From Saprospiraceae bacterium (GTDB lineage Bacteria; Bacteroidota; Bacteroidia; Chitinophagales; Saprospiraceae), in NCBI GenBank assembly GCA_041392805.1, contig JAWKLJ010000001.1:4393501-4457500 (forward strand): a stretch of DNA of 64,000 bases, in the 5' to 3' direction. The translations under genes were made by a program, and so were the position numbers. Positions 8,195 to 16,276 of the stretch are shown one piece after another (position 1 is the first letter of the stretch; each line of letters starts with the position of its first letter). The notes beneath the pieces are model-generated. The model saw nothing but the letters and a program-made list of their open reading frames with translations, was not told the origin of the DNA and made no database searches.

Positions 8195-8731
8195 ATGATA
8201 TATGCAATTCAAAATCAAATACAGAACCAAATTCAAGATCAGCTTAATCTCATCAGTAATTCTTTGAGAGCCTTCTCTCTTAAATTGACGGGTAACAGAG
8301 ATGATGCAGATGATCTTTATCAAGATACAGCGGTAAGAATCATAACCAATGCAGACAAATACCATCCTGGGACAAACTTTAAAGCTTGGGCGGTAACGAT
8401 CATGCGAAACATTTTTATCAACAATTACCGGAAAAGAGTGAGACGAAGTATGATTGTTGACCAAACGCCAAATAATTATTATTTGAACAGTGGCGATCAA
8501 ATGGTGAGCAATGACGGCGAAACCAATGTCTCCTTTGGTGAATTGTTGGAAATGGTCGATTCGCTACCCGAAGATTTCAAAAAACCTTTTATGATGGCTT
8601 ACCAAGGCTACAAATACGATGAAATTGCCGAAGAGCTAGACTCACCCCTTGGAACCATTAAAAGCAGAATCTTTTTCGCCCGAAAAAAATTGCAAAAACT
8701 GTATTCTTCAGCAATGAGAGAAAGAGCATAA
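8195..8731 (+). CDS. RNA polymerase sigma factor, ECF (sigma-70) family
   Basis: 178 residues. Region 2 spans roughly 20-95, with the core-binding DDADDLYQDTAVRI and -10 recognition/melting NFKAWAVTIMRNIFINNYRK segments. Region 4 (about 115-172) carries the -35-binding helix-turn-helix, with YDEIAEELDSPLGTIKSRIFFARKKL as its recognition part (shown here only by name of its ends Y and L). The first 16 residues are Gln/Asn-rich (IQNQIQNQIQDQ), an unusual N terminus. No anti-sigma factor is encoded next to it, so its control is not visible. A good promoter lies just upstream and a strong terminator downstream, so it is a single-gene unit. Confidence 0.93.
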   Translation: MIYAIQNQIQNQIQDQLNLISNSLRAFSLKLTGNRDDADDLYQDTAVRIITNADKYHPGTNFKAWAVTIMRNIFINNYRKRVRRSMIVDQTPNNYYLNSGDQMVSNDGETNVSFGELLEMVDSLPEDFKKPFMMAYQGYKYDEIAEELDSPLGTIKSRIFFARKKLQKLYSSAMRERA

Positions 8732-8803
8732 TTTTTTGAGAAATAATATAATAAACGTTTATCTCGACGCGTTTTTATAACGATTCATTAAGCGGATAAA
8801 TAA

Positions 8804-8838
8804 AAGAGGTCAGGTTAATTGATTTAGCCTGACCTCTT
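8804..8838. terminator. Intrinsic terminator between convergent genes
   Basis: Stem GAGGTCAGG (8806-8814) / CCTGACCTC (8828-8836) with flanking AA/TT extending it. It follows the sigma gene by ~75 bases and lies before the 3' end of the convergent small membrane protein gene, so it can serve both. Confidence 0.8.
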
Positions 8839-8871
8839 CCTTTTGGCCGCATTGGCCGCTATTGCCCACCT

Positions 8872-9039
8872 TTAATTATAAAATTGTAAACGAATCCAAT
8901 CCCAAATCGCAACCCTATCTTTAATAATCCACACCAGGATTGCCAAGCTGATGAAGGTTAGGAGAAGCGAAGCATTCCGACGTGCAGCTTGATTCCGCTC
9001 TCTTCTACTTTTGTATTTTTTTCTGCTTTGGTAAGCCAT
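8872..9039 (-). CDS. Small basic membrane protein, 55 residues
   Basis: A short gene read from the ATG at 9037-9039 to TAA at 8872. It begins MAYQSRKKYKSRRERNQAAR, a strongly basic 22-residue head (10 Arg/Lys), followed by one hydrophobic segment (ASLLLTFISLAILVWII, about residues 23-39) and a short Trp-rich tail (DRVAIWDWIRLQFYN). By the positive-inside rule the head should be cytoplasmic. A TATTTTTG -7 box ends 14 bases before the ATG, and a terminator lies just beyond the stop, which supports a real gene. The family is not recognised. The adjoining rsgA gene reads the same way upstream. Confidence 0.6.
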   Translation of the reverse strand: MAYQSRKKYKSRRERNQAARRNASLLLTFISLAILVWIIKDRVAIWDWIRLQFYN

Positions 9040-9053
9040 TTTTCTTTTTTGCG

Positions 9054-9061
9054 CAAAAATA
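9054..9061 (-). promoter_or_regulatory. Possible -7 box (TATTTTTG) for the small membrane protein
   Basis: Minus-strand TATTTTTG fits TAnnTTTG and would give a leader of about 10 bases. No -33 TTTG was found at the right distance. Confidence 0.35.
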
Positions 9062-9123
9062 CGACTTGACTTGAAATATAGGCATTCTTCCTCTTCTTTT
9101 TACTGCCCCCACGTTTTACCTAA

Positions 9124-10074
9124 TCATCCTTCATTCCTTTCCCAATAGTTTTGCTCCTCTGTCTCTTCTAATAAAGTGAGATAATTGATATAACGCAACT
9201 CACTAATACTGCCTTCTTCAATAGCCATTTTAACGGCACAGCCTGGTTCATTGCGATGAAGGCAATTTCCCCCAAAGCGGCAATGCGCTGAAGCCTCAAA
9301 AAACTCTCTGAAGTTATGGGCAATGTCTAAAGGTTCAAGGTAATTAAAGCCAAGGGTCTTGATACCAGGGGTATCGATGATGTGACCCCCAGATTCCATT
9401 TCAAACATTTCAGCAAATGTCGTGGTGTGCTGTCCTTTACCAGTATACCCAGACAAGTCCTGGGTTCGCAAGGTCAAATCGGGTTGAATATTATTAACCA
9501 AGGTCGATTTGCCAACTCCCGATTGGCCAGCAATCAAGGTGGTTTTAGCTTTTAGCAATGCTTTTAGCTCCGCCATCCCCTGACCACTTATCGCCGAAAC
9601 CAACAAGACTTCATAACCGATGTCGTTATACAACATTTTTAACCCTCCAAAAATAGCCATTTCTTCTTCGCCATAGAGGTCGGCCTTGTTGAGTACAATA
9701 ATGGTTGGGATTTCATAGGGCTCGGTCATCAGTAAAAAACGATCGATAAATCCCTGTTTCAGATTGGGCTGCTTGATCGTCATGATGACAATTGCCTGGT
9801 CAATATTACTTGCCAGTAAGTGCATCTCGTGCTTTTTACGGGGCGATTGGCGAACAACGTAGTTATTCCGAGGGTATATAGATTTTATGATCGCCGTATT
9901 GTCCTCGTCTTTCAACAGCTCCAATACTACCCGGTCTCCTACGGCAACCGGATTGGTGATATTTTTTCCTTCCAACCTCAATTTGCCGATGATTCTACTC
10001 TGGAAGGTCATTCCATCATCTGTCTTTACCTGATACCAACTACCTGTTGATTTTGTAACGATTCCATCCATCAT
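9124..10074 (-). CDS. rsgA: Ribosome small subunit-dependent GTPase A
   Basis: Late 30S assembly GTPase. It shows the circularly permuted GTPase order: G4 NKAD (in VLNKADLYG), then G1 GQSGVGKST, then G3 DTPG (in IIDTPGIKTLGF). An OB-fold N terminus precedes it, and a C-terminal zinc knuckle follows (CRFGGNCLHRNEPGC with the conserved Cys, His and Cys). The frame opens at a GTG at 10086, but an ATG at 10074 (MMDGIVTKSTG) is a better start and fits RsgA N termini; length is then 316 residues. It stands 102 bases downstream of the GGGP synthase gene on the same strand. Confidence 0.95.
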   Translation of the reverse strand: MMDGIVTKSTGSWYQVKTDDGMTFQSRIIGKLRLEGKNITNPVAVGDRVVLELLKDEDNTAIIKSIYPRNNYVVRQSPRKKHEMHLLASNIDQAIVIMTIKQPNLKQGFIDRFLLMTEPYEIPTIIVLNKADLYGEEEMAIFGGLKMLYNDIGYEVLLVSAISGQGMAELKALLKAKTTLIAGQSGVGKSTLVNNIQPDLTLRTQDLSGYTGKGQHTTTFAEMFEMESGGHIIDTPGIKTLGFNYLEPLDIAHNFREFFEASAHCRFGGNCLHRNEPGCAVKMAIEEGSISELRYINYLTLLEETEEQNYWERNEG

Positions 10075-10176
10075 GCTAATTTGCACTCCTTTTACTCAAT
10101 AATAGGTGGTAAACACCCTATTCTCAAAAGTTGTTCCCGTCTCTTAGGAATAGTAAATTTATTATTTCACCATTCC

Positions 10177-10926
10177 TTAATCGAGGGTTACGCTCAAACT
10201 ACGCACTGCACTAACCATCTCCAGTAGTAAGGCCGGTGATTCTTCCAAGGCATTTCCCACCACAATAGCGTCTGCCCCTGCCTTTACTGCCTGTAGTGCC
10301 TGCTGAGGCGTTCTGATCCCGCCTCCTATAACGAGCGGCACCCGAATCGTCTGACTAACGGCTTCGATCATTTCAGGGTGAATTAATTTTTTGGCACCAC
10401 TACCCGCATCCATATAGATCAGCTTGAGTCCCATCAACTGACCAGCCATAGCCGTACACAAAGCAATATCTTTTTTATTGCCAGGTATCGGCGTGGTATT
10501 ACTAATGTAGGAAACGGAAGTTGGTATACCTCCATCAATGAGCATATAGCCAGTAGGGATAATCTCCAAGTCACTTTGCCATAAAAACGGCGCTGCAATA
10601 ACATGCTGACCTATGAGCAATTCTGGGTTGCGTCCAGAAATCAGTGATAAAAGAAAAATGCCGTCCGCTTCATTACTAAGCTGAAATGCATTACCTGGAA
10701 AAAGGATAACGGGCACAGCACAAAGTTGCTTAATCCGTTGGATATACTCATCCAAATGATTGTTCATCAGTAGGCTACTACCGACTAACACAATATCTAC
10801 ACCAGCCTCCATCGCTAGCAATAAGGTATTATCCAGTTGCCCGATACTCGTTTTATCTGGGTCAATCAAAAGGATGAATAGCTTTTCTCCTTTGGCTTTG
10901 GCGTCAACAATAATAGGGTAAATCAT
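10177..10926 (-). CDS. pcrB: Geranylgeranylglyceryl/heptaprenylglyceryl phosphate synthase
   Basis: TIM-barrel prenyltransferase that joins a polyprenyl diphosphate to sn-glycerol 1-phosphate, giving an ether lipid precursor. Visible motifs are LIDPDK near the N terminus (residues 20-25), the YMDAGSGA segment and the phosphate-binding VIGGGIRTPQQA and AGADAIVVGNALEE loops. Length 249 fits the group II GGGPS enzymes known in Bacteroidota. The ether lipid product in these bacteria is not well understood. A TATATTTG -7 box lies 47 bases upstream, between this gene and the 3' end of the spermidine synthase-like gene. Confidence 0.9.
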   Translation of the reverse strand: MIYPIIVDAKAKGEKLFILLIDPDKTSIGQLDNTLLLAMEAGVDIVLVGSSLLMNNHLDEYIQRIKQLCAVPVILFPGNAFQLSNEADGIFLLSLISGRNPELLIGQHVIAAPFLWQSDLEIIPTGYMLIDGGIPTSVSYISNTTPIPGNKKDIALCTAMAGQLMGLKLIYMDAGSGAKKLIHPEMIEAVSQTIRVPLVIGGGIRTPQQALQAVKAGADAIVVGNALEESPALLLEMVSAVRSLSVTLD

Positions 10927-10972
10927 ACCTGTTGGTTGTAAAAGTCATGACCTACGGGCAGATGTCATTCGG

Positions 10973-10980
10973 CAAATATA
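10973..10980 (-). promoter_or_regulatory. Possible -7 box (TATATTTG) for the GGGP synthase
   Basis: Minus-strand TATATTTG matches TAnnTTTG, 47 bases before the start. It lacks a clear -33 TTTG. Confidence 0.4.
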
Positions 10981-11000
10981 GATAAACAATATTAGTATTG

Positions 11001-12560
11001 TTATTGCAGGGGGATGTTTTCGCGACTCCATCTGCGCCAATCGGCCAAAAAATAATCCAATAAAATAGGTTTGTCCAAAGTGCTCGTATCTACTTTTTCG
11101 GTGGGAAGGAGATCTTTCTCCAGCTGAAAAAGAGCGCTTGCCGTTTCCGGATCAAGAAATTTTGTTTCTATACCCATTGTCCAATGCTTGGTATCAACCG
11201 AGAATGGACTTGCCAAAATAAAACCCCAGTCCCCAAAAGAGGGAATATAGGCATGATATGGGTTGATATACTTAAATCCTGCGGCTTGAATAGATGCGGC
11301 TATACACCAGTAGGCCATTTTGGTATGAAAAGGACTGCTGGCTTGCGTCACAAAGACACCACTAGGAGATAATCTTTTTCGGACCAGTTTGAAAAAATCC
11401 CGACTGTACAACCTCGCAATCGCTTCATTAGACGGATCGGGCAAATCAGCTATAATAACATCGTAAATTTCAGGATATTGTTGGAGAAAAACAAATGCAT
11501 CTTCAGGAATGCATTGCACCTTGGGATGATCGAGGCTTCCTTGGTTTAGTTTCTTTAGCCGCTCCTGGGTTCTTCCGATGGCAAAAACAGCAGGATCAAT
11601 ATCGACAATGGTGACTTCTTCTACGTCTTTATGCTTGAGTACCTCCCTGGCTGCCAACCCTTCTCCGCCTCCCAAAATCAATACCTTGGACCGCCGTCGA
11701 CTGCGTTCCATCGCTGGGTGAACAAGCGATTCATGGTAGCGGTATTCATCGACAGATGAAAATTGAATAACCCGATCGATATACAGGCGCAAGTCCCCCT
11801 TCCCTTCGGTCAAAACGAGTGTTTGGTAAGGTGTGCTTTGGCTGTAAATAATCCGATCCCTAAACAATCGATCGTTCCATTGGGCTAAAAGCATGGCGGC
11901 CATGAGAAACAACGCTATAAAATAACCAATACTGGCGAAGGAGAATAACTTGTATTTCCCTATCACTTTTTCCGGGAGTTGCTCACGCAAAAACCAAAGG
12001 TTAAAAATGCCCAAGCCTACATTCAAGGCCCCAAATAGTAACGAAGAGTGAAAAACGCCAACAAAGGGCAGTAATAAAAAAGGAAATAAAAGGGTGGCGA
12101 TCAAGGCCCCTAAATAATCAAGTGATAAAACATTAGATAGATTCTCCTCAAGGGGATAATAATCCTTTAAAATCCTGGCTAGCAAGGGAATCTCCAAGCC
12201 CGTCAGCGCACCTATCAAAGAAATCAAAATAATCATTAAGGCAGAAAATGCAGTAGCATCCGTAAAAGCAAAAGCAAAATAAAGCAATGGCACACTACTC
12301 CCCCCTATGATACCAAGCAACAACTCTACTTCTATAAATCGCAGAATCAAGTTACCTTTTGCCAGGCGAGAGACATAGGACCCCAATCCCATCGCAGCCA
12401 TATAAATACCGATGGTGATGGAAAATTGTCGAATGCTATCACCGAGAAAATAACTGGAGGTAGTACTAATCAGTAATTCATAAATAATGGAACATAATCC
12501 AGCAATGAATATGCTAATAATAAGTACTAGTTTTTCCCTGGCGGCCTTTCCTTGCGTCAT
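11001..12560 (-). CDS. Membrane-anchored spermidine synthase-like aminopropyltransferase
   Basis: 519 residues. The first ~215 residues form about seven to eight hydrophobic helices (for example LVLIISIFIAGLCSIIYELL and a glycine-rich MAAMGLGSYVSRL). Residues 230-490 are a class I SAM-type fold of the polyamine synthase family: YQTLVLTEGKGDLRLYID, the nucleotide-binding LILGGGEGLAAREVLKH, the acidic VDIDPAVF and the catalytic-pocket DVIIADLPDPSNEAIARLYS. This fused membrane form is common and annotated as polyamine aminopropyltransferase, but its substrate is not proven, so I give no symbol. It ends 13 bases upstream of nothing on its own strand; the glycosyltransferase-like gene precedes it by 12 bases, so both are probably co-transcribed. 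Confidence 0.85.
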   Translation of the reverse strand: MTQGKAAREKLVLIISIFIAGLCSIIYELLISTTSSYFLGDSIRQFSITIGIYMAAMGLGSYVSRLAKGNLILRFIEVELLLGIIGGSSVPLLYFAFAFTDATAFSALMIILISLIGALTGLEIPLLARILKDYYPLEENLSNVLSLDYLGALIATLLFPFLLLPFVGVFHSSLLFGALNVGLGIFNLWFLREQLPEKVIGKYKLFSFASIGYFIALFLMAAMLLAQWNDRLFRDRIIYSQSTPYQTLVLTEGKGDLRLYIDRVIQFSSVDEYRYHESLVHPAMERSRRRSKVLILGGGEGLAAREVLKHKDVEEVTIVDIDPAVFAIGRTQERLKKLNQGSLDHPKVQCIPEDAFVFLQQYPEIYDVIIADLPDPSNEAIARLYSRDFFKLVRKRLSPSGVFVTQASSPFHTKMAYWCIAASIQAAGFKYINPYHAYIPSFGDWGFILASPFSVDTKHWTMGIETKFLDPETASALFQLEKDLLPTEKVDTSTLDKPILLDYFLADWRRWSRENIPLQ

Positions 12561-12572
12561 GGTGTAAAAGTA

Positions 12573-14378
12573 CTAATTCTTTACAATCAAAAGGGCATCT
12601 TTCCGCAGCCATAACCAGCGGTAATAGGGAAAGCGCTGTAGCGTTTCATAGCCGTCCACAGGACCAAAGGTGATTAGGTAGGTATCATCCGTTACCCACC
12701 AAAAGGAACGGCCCTCCGACTGAACAGGGTTTTTATGGTAATTGTACCAGGCATTATATTCATAACCAGCATCCATCTCTTGGATGCCAACCCCAGCGTC
12801 CTGAAGCCATTGATAGGCTTCCTTTCTGGCACGGTTCCAATTGAGGTAGTCCTTGGTGGCAAAAACACTGAATAGGCCAAAAAGGAGCAAGGGTACAAGG
12901 GACCCCAGGTTTTGGCGAAGGTCAGGTACTTTGACCCAGGGAGCCAGGAGGTAAAAAAAAGAAACCATCGACAATAAAATATACCTATCGAAAAAACTGA
13001 AAATCGAAATGACGGCGAGGTAAAGTACATTGATCAATATGAGCCAACGGAAAAGTGGCTTTTGTAAAGGGGCCAACCCAGACCATTCCCTGAATACCAA
13101 AAGACTAATGAAGGTGCCGCTGAGTTGCCCCAGGTATTGAAGCAGGTATAAACAAAAAGAGGGCCAACGAGGCGTATTTTCTAATCCGAGGGTATATACA
13201 TCCATTAACAACTCGGGACCGAGCCCCCAGTTAAACCAAATATTCCCACCAAAGGGGAATGTTTTTTGGACTTTCCACAAAACCAACAACACCAGCATAT
13301 TCAGGGAAAAGACAAGAAGAACACTTTTGGCTTTAAAAAGGCCGCTTTTTTGCATGGATGGCCATAAAAAAGGTAATACTGGCAGTGCAAAAACACCTAA
13401 ATAGATAAAGGTTTTTAGGAAACGAGCTGCCCAGGTACTTAAAACGCCTATAGGAGCTTGAATTAAGGAGGAGAAATAAAGACTAGAAACAGGGAGGTAA
13501 TGAGCTGTGATGCCCAGTGCTGGCTTAATTCCCTTCTCCATGCCAATATATGCACCAATAGCCATAATTATTAGCAAAACCATCCAGCTAATCCGGGAAG
13601 TCAACTTCCTTGGCTGAACTAATAGGTAAATGGCAAACCCTGGCAATAATAAAATACCCGGCTGCCGAATCGCATAGGCTCCTATAGCCACCAAGCTGGC
13701 ACCAAACAGTGCCACGCTACGCCCGGTTTCTGCATAAGCAAAAAATAAACGAATGCTCAAAAGGCATAAAAACAGAAAAGGAACATCCGTCATAAAGGAA
13801 AAACTGAGATTGAAAAAGAGAGGTGAAAACATGAAGGCTAAACTCAACACAAAACAGCCCTTTTTATCTATTGCTTGCGCGCTCAGCTCCCTATGAAATA
13901 CCCATAAGGTACATCCACCCAACAACAATACGCCTAATCGGAGATAGCTAAAGCTAAAATGGCCAAAAGGGATACAGCTGAGATATCCCCAGAGTACTTG
14001 CAACAGTATATTGGGTGCAAATTGCCCCTGCATTTCAAAATGCCCTGTTTGCAACCATTGTTTTACCGGATAGGCATATTGCCAATCATCGTTGAGCGGG
14101 AAGTCGCCTATTGGATTGACGCATAGGATGAGTAGCAGCCAAAGGAGGATTAAAGGGAGGGGGAAGTTGGAAGTCGGAAGTCGGAAGGTGGGAGCTTGAG
14201 ATGTCGAAAAGAGAGGAAGTTTGGAAGTGAAAAGTTGGAAGGACTGAAGTAGGAATGTACTAAGGCGGAGAAAAGGTGCTTGATAGCGGTCTGAAAATCC
14301 TGCTTTCCGACTGTCGGCTTCCTCCCTCATTGTGCAAATTTTTTGAAGTTTAGACGGGTGGCTAGAAGGGTATTTCAT
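12573..14378 (-). CDS. Polytopic membrane glycosyltransferase-like protein (GT39/PMT-like)
   Basis: 601 residues with about ten to eleven hydrophobic segments. The first extracellular loop carries the acidic pair in FPLNDDWQYAYPVKQWLQTG, as in dolichyl/undecaprenyl-phosphate-mannose-type transferases (GT-C fold). A proposed role is sugar transfer from a lipid carrier on the outer face of the inner membrane. The N-terminal ~75 residues are odd: they are hydrophilic, rich in Phe/Leu/Ser/Pro, and residues 64-74 (TFRLPTSNFP) are translated from the GGAAGTCGGAAGTCGG repeat family seen in intergenic regions. The true start may be further in, next to the first helix (LPLILLWLLLILCV), but no ATG is available there. 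It is upstream of, and close to, the spermidine synthase-like gene. Confidence 0.6.
   Translation of the reverse strand: MKYPSSHPSKLQKICTMREEADSRKAGFSDRYQAPFLRLSTFLLQSFQLFTSKLPLFSTSQAPTFRLPTSNFPLPLILLWLLLILCVNPIGDFPLNDDWQYAYPVKQWLQTGHFEMQGQFAPNILLQVLWGYLSCIPFGHFSFSYLRLGVLLLGGCTLWVFHRELSAQAIDKKGCFVLSLAFMFSPLFFNLSFSFMTDVPFLFLCLLSIRLFFAYAETGRSVALFGASLVAIGAYAIRQPGILLLPGFAIYLLVQPRKLTSRISWMVLLIIMAIGAYIGMEKGIKPALGITAHYLPVSSLYFSSLIQAPIGVLSTWAARFLKTFIYLGVFALPVLPFLWPSMQKSGLFKAKSVLLVFSLNMLVLLVLWKVQKTFPFGGNIWFNWGLGPELLMDVYTLGLENTPRWPSFCLYLLQYLGQLSGTFISLLVFREWSGLAPLQKPLFRWLILINVLYLAVISIFSFFDRYILLSMVSFFYLLAPWVKVPDLRQNLGSLVPLLLFGLFSVFATKDYLNWNRARKEAYQWLQDAGVGIQEMDAGYEYNAWYNYHKNPVQSEGRSFWWVTDDTYLITFGPVDGYETLQRFPYYRWLWLRKDALLIVKN
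14160..14280. repeat. Purine-rich GGAAGTCGGAAGTCGG-type repeat tract, inside an ORF
   Basis: Plus strand shows GGAAGTTGGAAGTCGGAAGT at 14163-14182, followed by related units (GGAAGTTTGGAAGTGAAAAG, GTTGGAAGGACTGAAG). Related tracts occur at 30077-30163 and 37270-37340 between genes. Here the tract overlaps the N-terminal part of the membrane protein frame, so either the repeat is translated or the start is downstream. Confidence 0.65.
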
Positions 14379-14410
14379 GCTATTGGATTGCTTTTTTACG
14401 GCTGTATATT

Positions 14411-15217
14411 TTAGTGCTTAGAAAACTCCAATGGAACGGAATCCCAAAACCAGCTATGCATTCTAGTGGAGAGATCCTCCTCAATATAAGTTTTTATGCG
14501 ATCATTAGGGCCAAATTTGAATTGTCCTTCATTAATGCTTCCGGGGAAGGGAGCCGAGACGAGAATGGAATGGTTGTTTTTTACCTTTACCCTCAATTGG
14601 GTCTCGAACTTTCCTCGAAACAACGGAAAGGTTATAACACAAAATTCCTTAGGATGGACCTTGATGAAACCTACGCCGTTGAGGCATCCGAAGAAACCAG
14701 GCATTTCAATAGGGCGCCAAACCCCGTTTTGGTCCTTCGCTTCCATCATCGCTAGCAGGAAGTCGTGTGTCCCCAAAAGGTACTTTACGGAGTTCGTTTC
14801 ATTGACAATGAAGACAGGGATGTGGGCTTTGTCATTATCACTATACGCTCCTTTTATGATTAGGTTGGAATCTAGTTTTAATTGTAATCCATCCGTTGGG
14901 AAATACGCTGCTTCGTTATCCCACCAACCACCATCAGGTATGATAAAATCATCTTCAGGTAGTTCAGGTGGCACATCATCTATATAAATATAGGCTGTAA
15001 ATGGATACTTACCCATCATACGGGTAGAATTCATACTGATGGTGTCGCGCGTATGCAATTGTAAAGGTTGGCGGAGCAGGTTTTGCCCTATTCCAGGGAT
15101 TTCGAAGTGAGTGTTTTTGTTTTCTAAGGGAGGAGAATCGAGGTAATATTTATGGATATACAGTCCAAAACTAAAAGCCAATACAATGGCCCAATAGTAT
15201 ACTTGTGCATTTTTCAT
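14411..15217 (-). CDS. Conserved hypothetical membrane-anchored protein (tandem paralogue 1)
   Basis: 268 residues with one N-terminal hydrophobic segment (QVYYWAIVLAFSFGLYI) that is either a signal anchor or an uncleaved signal. The rest looks beta-rich and extracytoplasmic. It is clearly homologous to the next gene upstream (15316-16137). Shared features are the N-terminal YYW-I-LAF-FG segment, GK-PF--------IDD/N, DGLQL, H-PVFIVNET, NG-WRPIE, the P-E-CV element and a final PLE-S. I do not recognise the family. Position between a GT-C-like protein and the polysaccharide genes suggests envelope biogenesis, by inference only. There are 98 bases between the two paralogues. Confidence 0.65.
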   Translation of the reverse strand: MKNAQVYYWAIVLAFSFGLYIHKYYLDSPPLENKNTHFEIPGIGQNLLRQPLQLHTRDTISMNSTRMMGKYPFTAYIYIDDVPPELPEDDFIIPDGGWWDNEAAYFPTDGLQLKLDSNLIIKGAYSDNDKAHIPVFIVNETNSVKYLLGTHDFLLAMMEAKDQNGVWRPIEMPGFFGCLNGVGFIKVHPKEFCVITFPLFRGKFETQLRVKVKNNHSILVSAPFPGSINEGQFKFGPNDRIKTYIEEDLSTRMHSWFWDSVPLEFSKH

Positions 15218-15315
15218 AAGCGCGTTTTATAGAGTATTTTAGAGCATTTTAAAAATAATCAATTTCACCAAGAATAGAAACTTTTGTTAAGTATTTTGGT
15301 GAAAATGGTTCTCGG

Positions 15316-16137
15316 TTATCTACTACTAAGCTGGGAATACTCCAAAGGATAGGAACCATAACATGTTCCATTTACAATACCTAATGGACTATGGATAAAA
15401 TGTTTTTTCATTTCGGAGTCGGGCTCAAAATAAAACTGCTCATAGCTAATCATTCCCTTATAAGATTTGGAAACAATGGTGTTGTCTCCATTTCGGAACC
15501 TAACGCGGAGTTTTGTAAAATAGCTACCTTCATAAAGTGGCATGAGGAATACACAATATTCTTGAGGATAAATCTTCAAACCCCAGCGTCCGTTTCCGCA
15601 AAAATCAGACCCACGCTGTTCAATCGGCCGCCACATGCCATTGGAATCTATCGCTTCCTGAATAGCAAAAAGATAACCATCCTTTCCTTCAATTGCCTTA
15701 GTCAGAGGTGTCTCATTGACAATAAAGACAGGGAAGTGAGCAGAATCATCCAATCTATAATAAGGTAATTCTGCTAATTTTATTTGTGGTGCGGGTATAA
15801 GTTGCAATCCATCACCAGCGTATGTTTCTATTGAATCGCCATTATGAAATAAATAATCTTCGTCGGCAATAAAATATCGCTGGTTGTCAATAGCTAAATG
15901 GGTTGAAAAAGGAAATTTTCCCAAGAAAGTAGGAAAATAGGGATTGATATATTTCCGTTTTTGGTGATTTAAATGCAGTGGAGCATCTGGCTGAAATACC
16001 TTCGGAACTTCAAAGTGTGCTATGGGTTTATCTTCTCTTTCATTTTCATCAAAAGGAGAATAGAAAGCGCTTTTGACAAAAAAACCAAAACCAAATGCCA
16101 AAATAATGATCCAATAGTACAACTGGGTCTTTTTCAT
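15316..16137 (-). CDS. Conserved hypothetical membrane-anchored protein (tandem paralogue 2)
   Basis: 273 residues, duplicate of the neighbouring gene at 14411-15217 and of the same plan: N-terminal hydrophobic anchor (LYYWIIILAFGFGFFV), then a soluble, probably periplasmic or surface domain. The best preserved segments in the pair are AHFPVFIVNET, NGMWRPIEQRG and the CGNGRWGLKIYPQEYCVFL region, which contains two Cys in both copies. The pair has drifted considerably, so the duplication is not recent. No function can be assigned. Confidence 0.65.
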   Translation of the reverse strand: MKKTQLYYWIIILAFGFGFFVKSAFYSPFDENEREDKPIAHFEVPKVFQPDAPLHLNHQKRKYINPYFPTFLGKFPFSTHLAIDNQRYFIADEDYLFHNGDSIETYAGDGLQLIPAPQIKLAELPYYRLDDSAHFPVFIVNETPLTKAIEGKDGYLFAIQEAIDSNGMWRPIEQRGSDFCGNGRWGLKIYPQEYCVFLMPLYEGSYFTKLRVRFRNGDNTIVSKSYKGMISYEQFYFEPDSEMKKHFIHSPLGIVNGTCYGSYPLEYSQLSSR

Positions 16138-16276
16138 GAGGGCGCGTTTTTGTAAATAAGATTGGTTTGCTGCTGATTTTGAAAACAGGTATACGTAATG
16201 TGCTAAAAATCTAATAATCAGTTTTTTAGGACATCAAATTATTTTCTGCCTATACAATGCAAAGCTGGCGGATAAG

